Shown one piece after another: positions 44,563 through 54,340 of a stretch of 64,000 bases of DNA. The stretch is from Rhodoferax sp. GTDB lineage: Bacteria; Pseudomonadota; Gammaproteobacteria; Burkholderiales; Burkholderiaceae_C. Below the pieces are notes generated by a model. The model had not been told where the DNA came from, searched no databases, and saw only the letters and a list, made by a program, of their open reading frames with translations. The translations under genes were made by a program, and so were the position numbers. Numbering within the stretch: the stretch's first letter is position 1; every line of letters starts with the position of its first letter. The stretch covers positions 62,001-126,000 of the forward strand of contig JARWZT010000010.1 of assembly GCA_029866205.1 (NCBI GenBank), given 5' to 3'.

Positions 44563-45260
44563 GGCGCTTCAGCGCGTCCGGGATGGCCAACGAGTGCCTT
44601 AACAGCCGCCTTGCCCCAACCGGCTCCACGCAAAGGCGCAAAAACCGCGACGCCGTCCACCGTTTGCGATCCGGCGCAGCGCCGGGCAGTCGCCACGGGT
44701 TCGCCCAAGGCGTTGCGCAGCAGGCAATGCTGGGCGCTGGCATCGTGCTCATCGCTGGCGCGCAGGTTTTTCACCGCCGAAGCGACCTCGCTCCAGTCCG
44801 CGAATGTGGTGCTCACCACGGGCGCACCCTGCTCAAAACCCAGCATGGTTTGGCGCAGTGCTTGGGGCACCGGCAGTGCCCGCTTGGCCACCGGATCGGC
44901 AAATACATAAATCAACTCGGCGCTGACCAGCAATTCATCCCCCCGGAAAATACCACTCAGAAACTGCACTGACGAGTTCCCCATACGGGCACAGCGCAGG
45001 CCCACGCTCAGGCGGTCGTCATACAGCGCGGAGGCATGAAACTCCAGAGTCGACTTTTTCACAAAGAGTTCGCCGCCCAAGGCGTGAAGGGTTTCCTCGT
45101 AGGGTAGCGCAATGGCACGCCAGTAGTCGGCAATGGCCGTATCGACGTACATCAGGTAATGGGGGTTGAAGACGATCTTTTGCAGATCGACTTCGGCCCA
45201 TCGCACGCGCAACGGGTGGTGCATGCGGAAATTATTACGCTGCGGCAAGGTCTCAGCCAT
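44559..45260 (-). CDS. Hotdog-fold acyl-CoA thioesterase (YbgC/FadM type) with a shortened GNAT-like tail
   Basis: ATG 45260 is preferred over the upstream TTG; 233 residues. The hotdog domain covers about 8-140, with VRWAEVDLQKIVFNPHYLMYVDTA holding the catalytic Asp-type region of 4-hydroxybenzoyl-CoA thioesterases. After it, DEHDASAQHCLLRNALGEP and APLRGAGWGKAAVKALVG look like a GNAT acetyltransferase beginning (acceptor strands and the R/Q-x-x-G-x-G/A loop), but the frame stops soon after and lacks the rest. Related proteins in this group carry a full GNAT domain, so the tail appears truncated. The gene overlaps the esterase stop upstream. Confidence 0.8.
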   Translation of the reverse strand: MAETLPQRNNFRMHHPLRVRWAEVDLQKIVFNPHYLMYVDTAIADYWRAIALPYEETLHALGGELFVKKSTLEFHASALYDDRLSVGLRCARMGNSSVQFLSGIFRGDELLVSAELIYVFADPVAKRALPVPQALRQTMLGFEQGAPVVSTTFADWSEVASAVKNLRASDEHDASAQHCLLRNALGEPVATARRCAGSQTVDGVAVFAPLRGAGWGKAAVKALVGHPGRAEAP

Positions 45261-46239
45261 GGTCAAACGCCTTTCTCAGGGCCCGAGCAGCGTCCGCGTG
45301 GGCTTGGTTTGCTTCTGGTATCGCGCGGCCCATTTTGATGAACTCGTGCACCACCCCCCGGTAAATCTCCAGGTCCACCGCCACGCCGGCCAAGCGCAGG
45401 CGATCGGCATACAACACGCCCTCGTCCACTAGAGGATCACATTCGGCCAAACCCAGCCAAGCCGGGGCCACGCCACCCAGGTCCACCACTTCACCCTGCG
45501 CATCGTGTCCGTCCAGAGGCGCAAAGCGCCAGTCGTTGCGGTCTGCTGGGGTGCGCAGGTAGTGGTTAAAAAAGTAGGAAATATGCGGTTCTTCCAGCAC
45601 AAAACCCTTGGCAAAGCGAAGGTGTGAATCCGTGTTTTGGTGACCACAGGTGCCAGGATAGAACAGCAGTTGCAAGGCCAGCGGCAGCTCGGCGTCCCGC
45701 GCGGCAATGGCGCAGGCCGCAGACAGCGTACCGCCGGCACTGTCGCCGCCCACCGCCATGCGTCGGGTATCGAGCCCGAGGGTTGGACCCGATGCGGCCA
45801 GCCAAGCCAGCGCGTCCCAGGCGTCTTCAAACGCCGTGGGAAACCGATGTTCAGGCGCCAGGCGATAGTCGACCGACACCACGGCGCAGTGCGCAAGCAG
45901 GCTCAGACGGCGGCACAGCGTGTCGTGGGTCTGTACGCTGCCAATGGTGAAGCCCCCGCCATGAAAATACAGCAGCACGGGTAGGCGCTCGGCGCTGGGC
46001 GCGTACAGGCGGGCCAGCAATTGCGCGCCGTCACGGGTCGCAAAAAAATGGTCTTCCACCCGCGCCAAGCTGGGTGTGGGCAAATCCAGCACCCCCGACC
46101 CTGCGGCATACGCAGCACGCGCCTGCTGGGGCGACAGGGCATGCATGGGTACGTGACCGGCGCGGGCAATGCGGTCCAGCACGCCATGCATGAGTGGGGT
46201 GAGCAAATGGGCAGGCGAACTGTGGTGGCGGTGGGGCAT
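45253..46239 (-). CDS. Alpha/beta hydrolase (HSL-type esterase/lipase)
   Basis: A 328-residue hormone-sensitive-lipase-family esterase. The oxyanion motif HGGGFTIGSVQTHD is at about 93-106, the nucleophile is in VGGDSAGGTLSAA (GDSAG), the acidic residue is in ECDPLVDEG and the His is in VVHEFIKMG near the C-terminus. It hydrolyses short acyl esters; the natural substrate is unknown. Its stop overlaps the thioesterase start, so the two may be coupled, which would fit esterase-thioesterase cooperation in acyl metabolism. Confidence 0.92.
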   Translation of the reverse strand: MPHRHHSSPAHLLTPLMHGVLDRIARAGHVPMHALSPQQARAAYAAGSGVLDLPTPSLARVEDHFFATRDGAQLLARLYAPSAERLPVLLYFHGGGFTIGSVQTHDTLCRRLSLLAHCAVVSVDYRLAPEHRFPTAFEDAWDALAWLAASGPTLGLDTRRMAVGGDSAGGTLSAACAIAARDAELPLALQLLFYPGTCGHQNTDSHLRFAKGFVLEEPHISYFFNHYLRTPADRNDWRFAPLDGHDAQGEVVDLGGVAPAWLGLAECDPLVDEGVLYADRLRLAGVAVDLEIYRGVVHEFIKMGRAIPEANQAHADAARALRKAFDHG

Positions 46240-46270
46240 GGGGCGTCAGGATACCGGTGTGTGCATGGAC

Positions 46271-47497
46271 TCAGACGACAGGGAGCGGGGTTCGTCGACC
46301 CACACCTAAGGCTGCGGCCACGCTCAACATCAAAACCACCGCGGCGCCCAAGAGCGTGGCGCCATACCAACCCCGGTCCATCAGCGCGCCAAACACCAGC
46401 GGAGAAAGCGCAAAGCCCGTGTCCAGACCCGAATACACCAGGCCGTAGACGCGGCCAGTGGCACCCTGCGGCGTGGCCCGCTTGATCATCATGTCCCGCG
46501 AGGGGCCACCGATGCCGAGCGCAAAACCTGTCGTCGCCAGCACGACCATGGTGGACGTGGCACCCATCCAACCGGTGCCGCACAAGGCCAGCAGTATCGC
46601 GCCAGCACCCATGGCCCAAGCCACCACCCGGTCACTGTTAACCGTGCGCGCCGCCACAAAGCCGCCGACCAATACCCCAACCGCGCCACACAGCATGTAG
46701 GCGCTCAGGGTCAGGGTTGCTGCCTCAAAACTTACACCGTACATGGCCTTCAAAATGGAAACGGAAAATCCTTGCACCACGGCCAAGGTCATGGTCGAGA
46801 GCAAAAAGAAGCCAAAGCACCACCACACGACCGACAAGCGCATGAACGCCATGGCGTGTCCCGGATCAGCCACCGGGTTGCGCACCAAGACACGGGTCTG
46901 CAGGTGTTCGCGCTTGAGCACCAACACCAAAAGAACCAGGGCAAAGAAAGCCGCTGCTGCCAGATAGGTCTGGCGCCAGCCCAGTACCGAGCCCAGCCCC
47001 GCGAAAAACACAGGCGCCGTGGCCCAACCCAGATTTCCACTGAGTCCATGGGCACTGAAGGCATAACCCAGACGCGGGGCGGAGACGCGCTGGTTCAAAA
47101 TGGTGAAGTTAATAGGATGAAACGGTGCATTGGCCGCGCCCGCCAACGCAGCCACTGCGACCAGCGCGCCATAACTGCCCGCCACCGAGGCCAGCAGGCA
47201 TGCCGCGATAAACAGCCCAAACGCGGTGAAAAGCAAAGGCCGCGCGCCCACACGGTCCACCACAAACCCTGCGCTGGCCTGGCCCAGACCAGAAATGACA
47301 AAAAACACCGTCATCAGCAGACCCAGTTCCGAGTAACTGAAGCCGAACTCCCGCATGAACACCGGAAACAACAGCGGCAATATCAGGTGGCCGAAATGCG
47401 AACTGCCGTGGGCCAGGCCCACCAGACCGATGACACTGGCATCCTGGCGCCAGGCGACGGGGGGTTCGGTGGATAGATCGAAAGTCGCAGTGGTCAT
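46271..47497 (-). CDS. MFS transporter (Fsr-like)
   Basis: Start set at ATG 47497 (MTTATFDLSTEPP) rather than the upstream TTG; 408 residues with twelve predicted helices. LVGLAHGSSHFGHLILPLLFP and SGLGQASAGFVVDRVGARPL are typical of the fosmidomycin-resistance-like MFS group, with motif A visible in the second. Substrate unknown. The gene is 31 bases upstream of the esterase gene. Confidence 0.85.
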   Translation of the reverse strand: MTTATFDLSTEPPVAWRQDASVIGLVGLAHGSSHFGHLILPLLFPVFMREFGFSYSELGLLMTVFFVISGLGQASAGFVVDRVGARPLLFTAFGLFIAACLLASVAGSYGALVAVAALAGAANAPFHPINFTILNQRVSAPRLGYAFSAHGLSGNLGWATAPVFFAGLGSVLGWRQTYLAAAAFFALVLLVLVLKREHLQTRVLVRNPVADPGHAMAFMRLSVVWWCFGFFLLSTMTLAVVQGFSVSILKAMYGVSFEAATLTLSAYMLCGAVGVLVGGFVAARTVNSDRVVAWAMGAGAILLALCGTGWMGATSTMVVLATTGFALGIGGPSRDMMIKRATPQGATGRVYGLVYSGLDTGFALSPLVFGALMDRGWYGATLLGAAVVLMLSVAAALGVGRRTPLPVV

Positions 47498-47545
47498 GAT
47501 GAGAGATAGTAGTGCCTGCAAGCCGCGGCCACGTGGGCTACAGAC

Positions 47546-50020
47546 TCAAACCGGCGTCAGTTTGGCCACACTCAGGGCCAGCCATTTGGTGCCGTGGCGG
47601 GGAAAATTGATTTGGGCGCGTGCGTCGTCCCCGGCACCTTCGAGCGTCAGCACCGTGCCTTCGCCAAACTTGTTGTGGAAGACCTGCATGCCCAGGCGCA
47701 ATCCGTGCCCGGGCTCGGCTTTGCGCGCCACGGGTGCGCCACTGCCATAGGTCGCCGATCCGGCACCTCCTTGTGCACTGGGGTAGCTGGCGCTGCCGCC
47801 ATGACCGCCATAGCTTGCACTGCTTGAACCGCCCCCCTGGCCCCAGCTGCCGCGCACCGGCTGGCGTTTGGGGGTGAGGAGCTTGAGACACTCTTCGGGC
47901 AGCTCATCGAAAAAGCGGCTTTTGAGGTTGTAGCGGGTTTGCCCATGCAGCATGCGCGTTTGCGAATGGCTCAGGTACAGGCGTTGGCGAGCGCGGGTGA
48001 TGGCGACATACATCAAACGGCGCTCTTCTTCGAGTCCGTCACGGTCGCTGAGCGAATTTTCGTGGGGGAAAAGGCCCTCTTCCATGCCAGTGATGAACAC
48101 GCAGTCAAATTCCAGGCCCTTGGCTGAATGCACCGTCATCAGCTGAATGGCGTCTTGGCCCGCCTGTGCCATGTTGTCACCGGCCTCCAGTGCGGCGTGT
48201 GTCAGGAAAGCCACCAGGGGCGACAGCGTCTCGCCGGTGTCACCAAACTCGGGCTCAGGCTGGGGCTGGGGCAGCGCGGTGGTTGTGCCCAGACCTTGGC
48301 TGGCCGGGCTTTGCGTCAGGACGCCGTCTGCGCCCGGCCCTGCCGGTGCCGCCCGGCCAAAACCTTCCAGGCGCACAAAGCTTTCGGCGGCGTTGACCAG
48401 CTCTTCCAAGTTTTCGATCCGGTCTTCGCCTTCGCGCTCCAATCGGTAATGGGCGAGCAGGCCACTGTGCTCCAGCATTTGGGCCACAGTTTCGCGCAGG
48501 CTCAGGGCGGCGGTTTGCTCGCGCAACACGTCAATCTTGGCGACAAACGCGCCCAACAGCGTGCCAGCCTTGCCACTGACGGCGCTCACGGCGTCGTGAA
48601 ACGAGCAGCCTGAGGACTTGGCCACATCTTGCAAGAGCTCAATACTGCGCGCACCAATGCCACGCGCCGGAAAATTCACCACCCGCATGAAGCTGGTGTC
48701 GTCGTTGGGGTTGGCCAGCAGCCGCAAATAGGCCAGCGCGTGCTTGATCTCGGCGCGCTCAAAAAAGCGCAGGCCGCCATACACCCGGTAGGGCAAACCC
48801 GCGTTGAACAGTGCGGTCTCAATCACCCGGCTTTGCGCGTTGGAGCGGTACAGCACTGCAATCTCGCTGCGCTGGTAGCAGTCGCTCCCGGGGCGGTCCA
48901 TCGGCGTTTTAAGAAGGTGGCGCATTTCCTCCACCATCCACTGTGCTTCTTCAAAATCACTCGGCGCCTCGTAGACGCGCACCGGTTCCCCAGGGCCCTG
49001 GTCGGTGCGCAGGTTCTTGCCCAAGCGGCGGCTGTTGTTGCTGATCAACGCGTTGGCGGAGTCAAGAATATTGCTGTGGCTGCGGTAGTTTTGCTCCAGT
49101 TTGATCTGGTGCTGCACGTCAAACTCGCGCACAAAATCCGCCATATTGCCCACGCGCGCGCCGCGAAAAGCGTAAATGCTTTGGTCGTCGTCGCCCACCG
49201 CCAGCACGGCCCCGCCATGGGGCTCCGAGCCTTCCAAGCCGACACCCGCCAGCATCTTGATCCAAGCGTATTGCAACTTGTTCGTGTCTTGGAACTCGTC
49301 AATAAGGATATGGCGAAAGCGCCGCTGGTAATGCGCGCGGATGTCGGTGTGGTCGCGCAGCACCTCATAGCTGCGCAACATCAGTTCGCCAAAATCAACC
49401 ACGCCTTCGCGCTGGCATTGCTCTTCATAAAGCTGGTAGATCTCGACTTTGCGCCGGGTGTCGGGGTCCCGCACCTCCACCGCTGCCGGACGCAGGCCGT
49501 CTTCCTTGCAACTGGCGATAAACCAGACCAGTTGCTTGGGCGGAAAGCGCTCTTCGTCGGCACCGATTTGCTTGCAGAGGCGCTTCACCGCGCTGAGTTG
49601 GTCTTGTGTGTCCAGGATCTGAAAGGCCTGCGGCAGGTTGGCCGTCTTGAAGTGGGCGCGCAAAAAACGGTTGCACAGGCCATGGAAGGTACCAATCCAC
49701 ATACCCCGGGCGTTCACCGGCAGCATGGCGGACAAGCGGGTCACCATTTCTTTGGCCGCCTTGTTGGTAAAAGTGACCGCCAATATGCCGCCTTGGGACA
49801 CATAGCCATGCTGCAGCAGCCAGGCGATGCGGGTGGTCAGCACCCGGGTTTTGCCCGAACCGGCGCCCGCCAGAATCAACGCGTGCTCAGGCGGAAGTGT
49901 GACCGCCGCGCGCTGTTCGGGGTTGAGCGCAGCCAGCATGGGCAGGTCGTCGCCTGACGAAAAATGCGCCGGTTCAGGCAGGGCGGGCGGCGTCAAACCG
50001 TACGGGGTAGAAAGGGACAT
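47546..50020 (-). CDS. uvrD: DNA helicase II (UvrD, SF1A)
   Basis: Start at ATG 50020 (MSLSTPYGLTPPALP), 824 residues. LNPEQRAAVTL (Q motif), AGAGSGKT (Walker A), ILAVTFTNKAAKEM (Ia), LIDEFQDTNKLQYAW (II), VGDDDQSIYAFRGARVGN (III), LEQNYRSH (IV), LMTVHSAKGLEFDCVF (V) and YVAITRARQRLYL (VI) are all present. A Ser/Gly-rich linker then a C-terminal Tudor-like segment (HNKFGEGTVLTLEGAGDD) binds RNA polymerase in UvrD. It works in mismatch and excision repair. Rep or PcrA are paralogue alternatives; the Tudor tail favours UvrD. Confidence 0.95.
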   Translation of the reverse strand: MSLSTPYGLTPPALPEPAHFSSGDDLPMLAALNPEQRAAVTLPPEHALILAGAGSGKTRVLTTRIAWLLQHGYVSQGGILAVTFTNKAAKEMVTRLSAMLPVNARGMWIGTFHGLCNRFLRAHFKTANLPQAFQILDTQDQLSAVKRLCKQIGADEERFPPKQLVWFIASCKEDGLRPAAVEVRDPDTRRKVEIYQLYEEQCQREGVVDFGELMLRSYEVLRDHTDIRAHYQRRFRHILIDEFQDTNKLQYAWIKMLAGVGLEGSEPHGGAVLAVGDDDQSIYAFRGARVGNMADFVREFDVQHQIKLEQNYRSHSNILDSANALISNNSRRLGKNLRTDQGPGEPVRVYEAPSDFEEAQWMVEEMRHLLKTPMDRPGSDCYQRSEIAVLYRSNAQSRVIETALFNAGLPYRVYGGLRFFERAEIKHALAYLRLLANPNDDTSFMRVVNFPARGIGARSIELLQDVAKSSGCSFHDAVSAVSGKAGTLLGAFVAKIDVLREQTAALSLRETVAQMLEHSGLLAHYRLEREGEDRIENLEELVNAAESFVRLEGFGRAAPAGPGADGVLTQSPASQGLGTTTALPQPQPEPEFGDTGETLSPLVAFLTHAALEAGDNMAQAGQDAIQLMTVHSAKGLEFDCVFITGMEEGLFPHENSLSDRDGLEEERRLMYVAITRARQRLYLSHSQTRMLHGQTRYNLKSRFFDELPEECLKLLTPKRQPVRGSWGQGGGSSSASYGGHGGSASYPSAQGGAGSATYGSGAPVARKAEPGHGLRLGMQVFHNKFGEGTVLTLEGAGDDARAQINFPRHGTKWLALSVAKLTPV

Positions 50021-50065
50021 CGTCCCATTGTAGAAAGCCGCCCGGCGCAACCGGGCTTGCGCCCG

Positions 50066-51634
50066 TCAAACGCGTGGTTGCATGGCCGCGCGCGCCAGCC
50101 GCACCGGAAACTCGGCGCGGATGCGGGCGTCCATCTCGGGCGAGATGTGCGATGGAAAGTGGCTATCCAAAATCACCTGCAGCTTTTTGGAGGCCGTCTC
50201 CACAATGCTGGGGCGCCCCTGTTCAACCCACTGGTTCGGGCTGGCGCGGTTGGCGATTTGGGGGTACAGATAATCGCGCTGCATCAGGTTCAGCGTTTGT
50301 GGCGCGCCCAGGTAGTGGCCCGGGCCTGTCAGACAGACGTCGCGAATGGTGTCCAGCGACAAGGTCTCGTCATTGACTTCAATGCCGCGAATCGTGCGCT
50401 GCACGGCACCGATGATGTCGTTGTCAATGAGCAGGCTTTCCAGCGAAAACCCCAAAAGGCTGGCGAGCATGCCGGCTGACTCGTAAATCAGGTTGGCACC
50501 GGCATTGCCGACCAGCGCGTGGTTGTAGGCTTTCTCAAAACCGGCTTGTGCATCGGGCATCTTGGCGTCGCACATACCCGAGGCGGTGGCGCCGGTGAGG
50601 TCATAAAAGCGCGACATTTGCGCGCTGGCGGCCGACAACAACGCTTGCTCAGGGCTCCCGCCCGACATCGCACCCGTGCGCAGGTCGGACACAAAGCACC
50701 AGGTACCAAACATGGCCGGCGCCTTGGGCTTGATGGCATTCACATAGACCAGCCCCGCCAGGCATTCGGCGGTCTCTTGCACCAGCGCGGTGGCCAACGA
50801 CGCCGGCGCCGTGGCACCGGCCTGCCCGGCAGACAACAGCAGCACCGGCATACCGCCACGCACTGCCACTTCCAGGCATTTGCAGGCGTCATAGGCAAAC
50901 TTCATGGGCGGCACCACAAAGCAGTTGGACTGGCTCACAAACGGCCGTGCACGCCACTTGTCCTCGCCCCCGGCGATGATGTGCAGCATCTTCAACGTTT
51001 CTTCCAGATGCTCGGGCGAGACCCAGCTCGAACCCACGTGCTTGGTGGTTCCGCTCACACTGGCGTAGGTGGTGTTGAAGTCCATCTCGCGGGGCAAATC
51101 CAGGTCCCGGCAAACCACCGAGCGCTGGAAAAAGTGGATGTGCTCCAGCGTATCCACCGTGCGGGCGATGTTGTACAGGTCTTGGGTCGTGGAGTCGCGG
51201 TATTCGCCGGTAAAGGCGTCCACCATGCTCACGGCCGCACCGGCGGTGCCGAAATACACCTTGTTACCCCAGGGTTCCATGTCGTGTTTGGGGTCCTGAC
51301 CATGCAGCACAAAGTGGCGTGCGGCGTTGGCGATGGTGTCTTCGATCAACGCGCGTGGAAACAGCAGGCGGCCGGTATCCGTGAGCTTGGCTCCCGCTTT
51401 GGTCATGAGTTCAATGCCACTCTCGGGCGCATCGGCCAAACCAATGTGTTCAAGCGCATCGAGCGCGGCGTTGTGGATCTTCAGGACGTCTGCATCACTT
51501 AGCGGTTTGTAGGCACCACCGTTCATGCCGGGGCGCACCGGGCGCAGGCTGTCCGGCAGTGGCGCGGAGCGCGCCGCACGGCGTGCCTCGCGGGCGCCGC
51601 CACGGGGATTGGATTTTTCAGGGCTTGCACTCAT
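50066..51634 (-). CDS. Trimethylamine methyltransferase (MttB) superfamily protein without pyrrolysine
   Basis: A 522-residue MttB-family protein with a basic N-terminal extension. The barrel has YFGTAGAAVSMVDAFTGEYR and SVSGTTKHVGSSW, and SAGQAGATAPASLATALVQE and GPGHYLGAPQTLNLMQRDYLYP. There is no in-frame amber codon, so it belongs to the non-pyrrolysine branch, whose studied members demethylate quaternary amines such as glycine betaine, proline betaine or carnitine onto a corrinoid protein. No corrinoid protein gene is nearby. It is 74 bases after a DMGDH-like gene, which points to betaine-type substrates. Confidence 0.9.
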   Translation of the reverse strand: MSASPEKSNPRGGAREARRAARSAPLPDSLRPVRPGMNGGAYKPLSDADVLKIHNAALDALEHIGLADAPESGIELMTKAGAKLTDTGRLLFPRALIEDTIANAARHFVLHGQDPKHDMEPWGNKVYFGTAGAAVSMVDAFTGEYRDSTTQDLYNIARTVDTLEHIHFFQRSVVCRDLDLPREMDFNTTYASVSGTTKHVGSSWVSPEHLEETLKMLHIIAGGEDKWRARPFVSQSNCFVVPPMKFAYDACKCLEVAVRGGMPVLLLSAGQAGATAPASLATALVQETAECLAGLVYVNAIKPKAPAMFGTWCFVSDLRTGAMSGGSPEQALLSAASAQMSRFYDLTGATASGMCDAKMPDAQAGFEKAYNHALVGNAGANLIYESAGMLASLLGFSLESLLIDNDIIGAVQRTIRGIEVNDETLSLDTIRDVCLTGPGHYLGAPQTLNLMQRDYLYPQIANRASPNQWVEQGRPSIVETASKKLQVILDSHFPSHISPEMDARIRAEFPVRLARAAMQPRV

Positions 51635-51708
51635 GGAATACCTCTGGCCGTGGCCGGTTGAAAAGTCAGGGGGTCAAAACATCAGTAAATACAACAGGCT
51701 TGCGTGGC

Positions 51709-54141
51709 TCAGGCGCGCAGCTTTTCATTTTTAGGGTCGTACAGCGGCTCGGCGTGCACCGTCGCACTGCGCAACTGGCCCAGCACATTGACCTGCAATT
51801 TGGTTCCAGGCATCGCTTTGGCTGCGCTCACATACGCCAGGGCCACGCTCTTCTTGAGCGTATGGCTCCAAACACCCGAAGTGGTCAGGCCGACGTTGGT
51901 GTCGCCATCAAAAACCTGAGCGCAGTAAGGCGCCTCGGCATCGGTGTCCTCATCAAAAATCAAGGGGACGAAGCGTTGCGCGGCACCACGCGCATGTTCT
52001 GCCACCAAGGCGGCTTTGCCCACATAGTCTGCCTTGTTGACATCCACAAAGCGGTCCAGCGACGCTTCGAGCGGCGTGTAACCGCTTTCCAGATCACTCT
52101 TCCAGCCGCGGTAGCACTTGTCTACCCGCAAGCTGTCCATGGCGTAAAGGCCAAAGTCGCGGATGTCGTGGGCTGACCCAGCGGCCCAGAGCGCGGCGTA
52201 CAGGGTGGGCAGCTGCGCCACAGGCGCGTGCAACTCCCAACCCAATTCACCCACGTAGTTGACGCGCATGGCCAAGCAGCGACCCGCGACGGTTTCTATG
52301 TACTGCGCCGTCAGCCATGGGAAGGCGGCGTTGGACAAATCGGCTTGGGTGACCTGACCCAACACATCGCGCGCGCGCGGTCCGGCCACAATGAGCGTGC
52401 CAAAGTCTGCCGTCACATCAGTGACCGTGATCGGGCTGTCCGACAACAGGCCCTGACGCAACAAGTCCATGTCGTGCGTGGCCGCAATCGCAGCGCTGAT
52501 GATGTAGAAGTGGTCAGGACCCAATCGGGTGATGGTGAATTCGCTCCACAACTTGCCGGTGGGGGTGAGCGCATAGGCCAGTGACACCCGACCTTGACTC
52601 GGCAATTTGGAGCACGACAAATAGTCCAGATGCTGCGAAGCGCCCGGGCCTTTGAGTTCGTATTTGGTAAATCCAGGCAAATCCAAAATGCCCACACGCT
52701 CGCGCACCGCCCTCACCTCTTCAGCCACCGCGCCATGCCACACGTTTTCGCGGCGAAATGAATGCGTGTCGGGCGGCACGTCGCCCTTCAGGTCCAGATA
52801 CACGGCGCGCTCCCAGCCGCCCCGAGCGCCAAAACGTGCGCCTTTGGCTTTGAGCGTGTCGTACAGCGGCGAAGTGCGCAGGGGCCGCCCGGCGGCACGC
52901 TCTTCGTAGGGAAAAGACGATGCATATTCGTTTTGGTAGACCTCAATCGCTTTGGCCACGGTGTATTCGGTGGTGGCGTAGTCGCCATAGCGGCGCCGGT
53001 CCAGCGACCACAAGTCCCACTCGGTCTGGCCATGCACCACCCATTCGGCCAGCGCCTTACCGGCGCCACCGCCCTGGGTAATACCAAAGCTGAAGGTGTT
53101 GCAGTGAAAGAAGTTGCGCAAGCCCGGCTCGGGACCGATATACGGATTGCCGTCCGGCGAATAAGGAATCGGGCCGTTCACGCCACGTTTGATGCCCGCA
53201 CGCGCCAGCGCAGGTACGCGGGCCATGGCGTCTTCGATGTATTTTTCAAGGCGCTCAAAGTCGTCGTTCCAGAGCTGGTTGGCAAAGTCATCGGGCATGC
53301 CGTCCAGCCACATCGGGGTGGCCTTCCACTCATACGGCCCCAGAATGAAACCCTCGCGCTCTTGGCGCAAATAGTAGGACGTGTCCGGGTCGCGCAGCAG
53401 CGGCAGGCGTCCGTTCTGCGCCGTCAGTGGCGCCAGCTCAGGCACGTCTTCGGTCACCAGGTACTGGTGCGACATGATGGCAATGGGCAAATGCCGGCCC
53501 ACCATGGCCATCACCTCACCGGCGCGATAGCCGGCCGCGTTAACGACGATCTCGGCGGTGATCTCGCCTTTGTCGGTGGTCACCAGCCATTCACCGTTGG
53601 GTTTTTGTGCCAGCGCGGTCACGCGGGTGTGGCGACGGATGGTGGCGCCCAGCAGGCGCGCCTCGCGCGCCAGTGCCTGGGTGAGCTGTGAGGGATCAAT
53701 ATCGCCGTCCAGCGGGTCCCACAGTGCGCCTTGCAGGTCGTGGGTTTCGATCAGGGGGTAGCGGTCTTTCAGGTCCGAGGGCGACAGGATTTCGTAATCC
53801 AAGCCATTGGCCTTGGCCATGCTTTTGACATGGTGAAACTCGTCCATGCGGCTGCGGCCATGGGCCAGGCGCACCGAGCCGGTCAAGTGGTAATTGATCG
53901 GGTTCTCGGCATTGGCAGCGAGCTTGCGGTAAAGCGCTGCCGAATATTTTTGCAGTTTGAGAATGCTCCAGCTGGTGCTGAACGTCGGCAAGTTGCCCGC
54001 CGCGTGCCAGGTAGAGCCGGACGTCAGCTCATCGCGCTCCAGAAGCAACGCGTCTTTGATACCCAGAGCGGCCAAGTGGTAGAGGCAGCTGCATCCGACC
54101 ACACCGCCGCCAATGACCACCACCCGAGCATGTTCTGCCAT
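51709..54141 (-). CDS. Dimethylglycine dehydrogenase-like FAD/aminomethyltransferase protein A
   Basis: An 810-residue two-part enzyme. The N-terminal DAO domain (about 1-375) has the nucleotide motif VVIGGGVVGCS and His46 in STWHAAG, the usual covalent FAD attachment site of this family. The C-terminal half (about 430-800) is a GcvT-like tetrahydrofolate-binding fold (RERVGILDLPGFTKYELKG, YVGELGWELHAPVAQLP). Such enzymes oxidatively remove an N-methyl group and transfer it to folate. It shares an intergenic region with its divergent paralogue and is upstream of the MttB-like gene. Confidence 0.92.
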   Translation of the reverse strand: MAEHARVVVIGGGVVGCSCLYHLAALGIKDALLLERDELTSGSTWHAAGNLPTFSTSWSILKLQKYSAALYRKLAANAENPINYHLTGSVRLAHGRSRMDEFHHVKSMAKANGLDYEILSPSDLKDRYPLIETHDLQGALWDPLDGDIDPSQLTQALAREARLLGATIRRHTRVTALAQKPNGEWLVTTDKGEITAEIVVNAAGYRAGEVMAMVGRHLPIAIMSHQYLVTEDVPELAPLTAQNGRLPLLRDPDTSYYLRQEREGFILGPYEWKATPMWLDGMPDDFANQLWNDDFERLEKYIEDAMARVPALARAGIKRGVNGPIPYSPDGNPYIGPEPGLRNFFHCNTFSFGITQGGGAGKALAEWVVHGQTEWDLWSLDRRRYGDYATTEYTVAKAIEVYQNEYASSFPYEERAAGRPLRTSPLYDTLKAKGARFGARGGWERAVYLDLKGDVPPDTHSFRRENVWHGAVAEEVRAVRERVGILDLPGFTKYELKGPGASQHLDYLSCSKLPSQGRVSLAYALTPTGKLWSEFTITRLGPDHFYIISAAIAATHDMDLLRQGLLSDSPITVTDVTADFGTLIVAGPRARDVLGQVTQADLSNAAFPWLTAQYIETVAGRCLAMRVNYVGELGWELHAPVAQLPTLYAALWAAGSAHDIRDFGLYAMDSLRVDKCYRGWKSDLESGYTPLEASLDRFVDVNKADYVGKAALVAEHARGAAQRFVPLIFDEDTDAEAPYCAQVFDGDTNVGLTTSGVWSHTLKKSVALAYVSAAKAMPGTKLQVNVLGQLRSATVHAEPLYDPKNEKLRA

Positions 54142-54340
54142 ATTTGTCTCCGATAAACGGTTGTCTCAGCCAGACCGCAAGCGTTTGCGGCCTCTGGCCA
54201 CCTATTGCGCAAATACCGCGTCCAGGGTTCTAATGCCCCGGATCTCAATTTTTTGCGGATTGTAAGCACACTTTTAAAATTCTGGCCGATATTTTTACAC
54301 TAGAATAATTTTCGACACTTTTTTTACTTTTGGAGGCCGC
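54142..54340. promoter_or_regulatory. Divergent promoter region between the two DMGDH-like genes
   Basis: The 199 bases hold a dyad CCGCAA/TTGCGG (around 54175-54193) and an AT-rich stretch. ATTTTTACACT (54291-54301) and ATTTTCGACACT (54308-54319) form a direct repeat with about 17 bases period, a candidate operator for the XRE-cupin regulator encoded at 56789. GGAGG precedes the plus-strand ATG. Confidence 0.4.
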
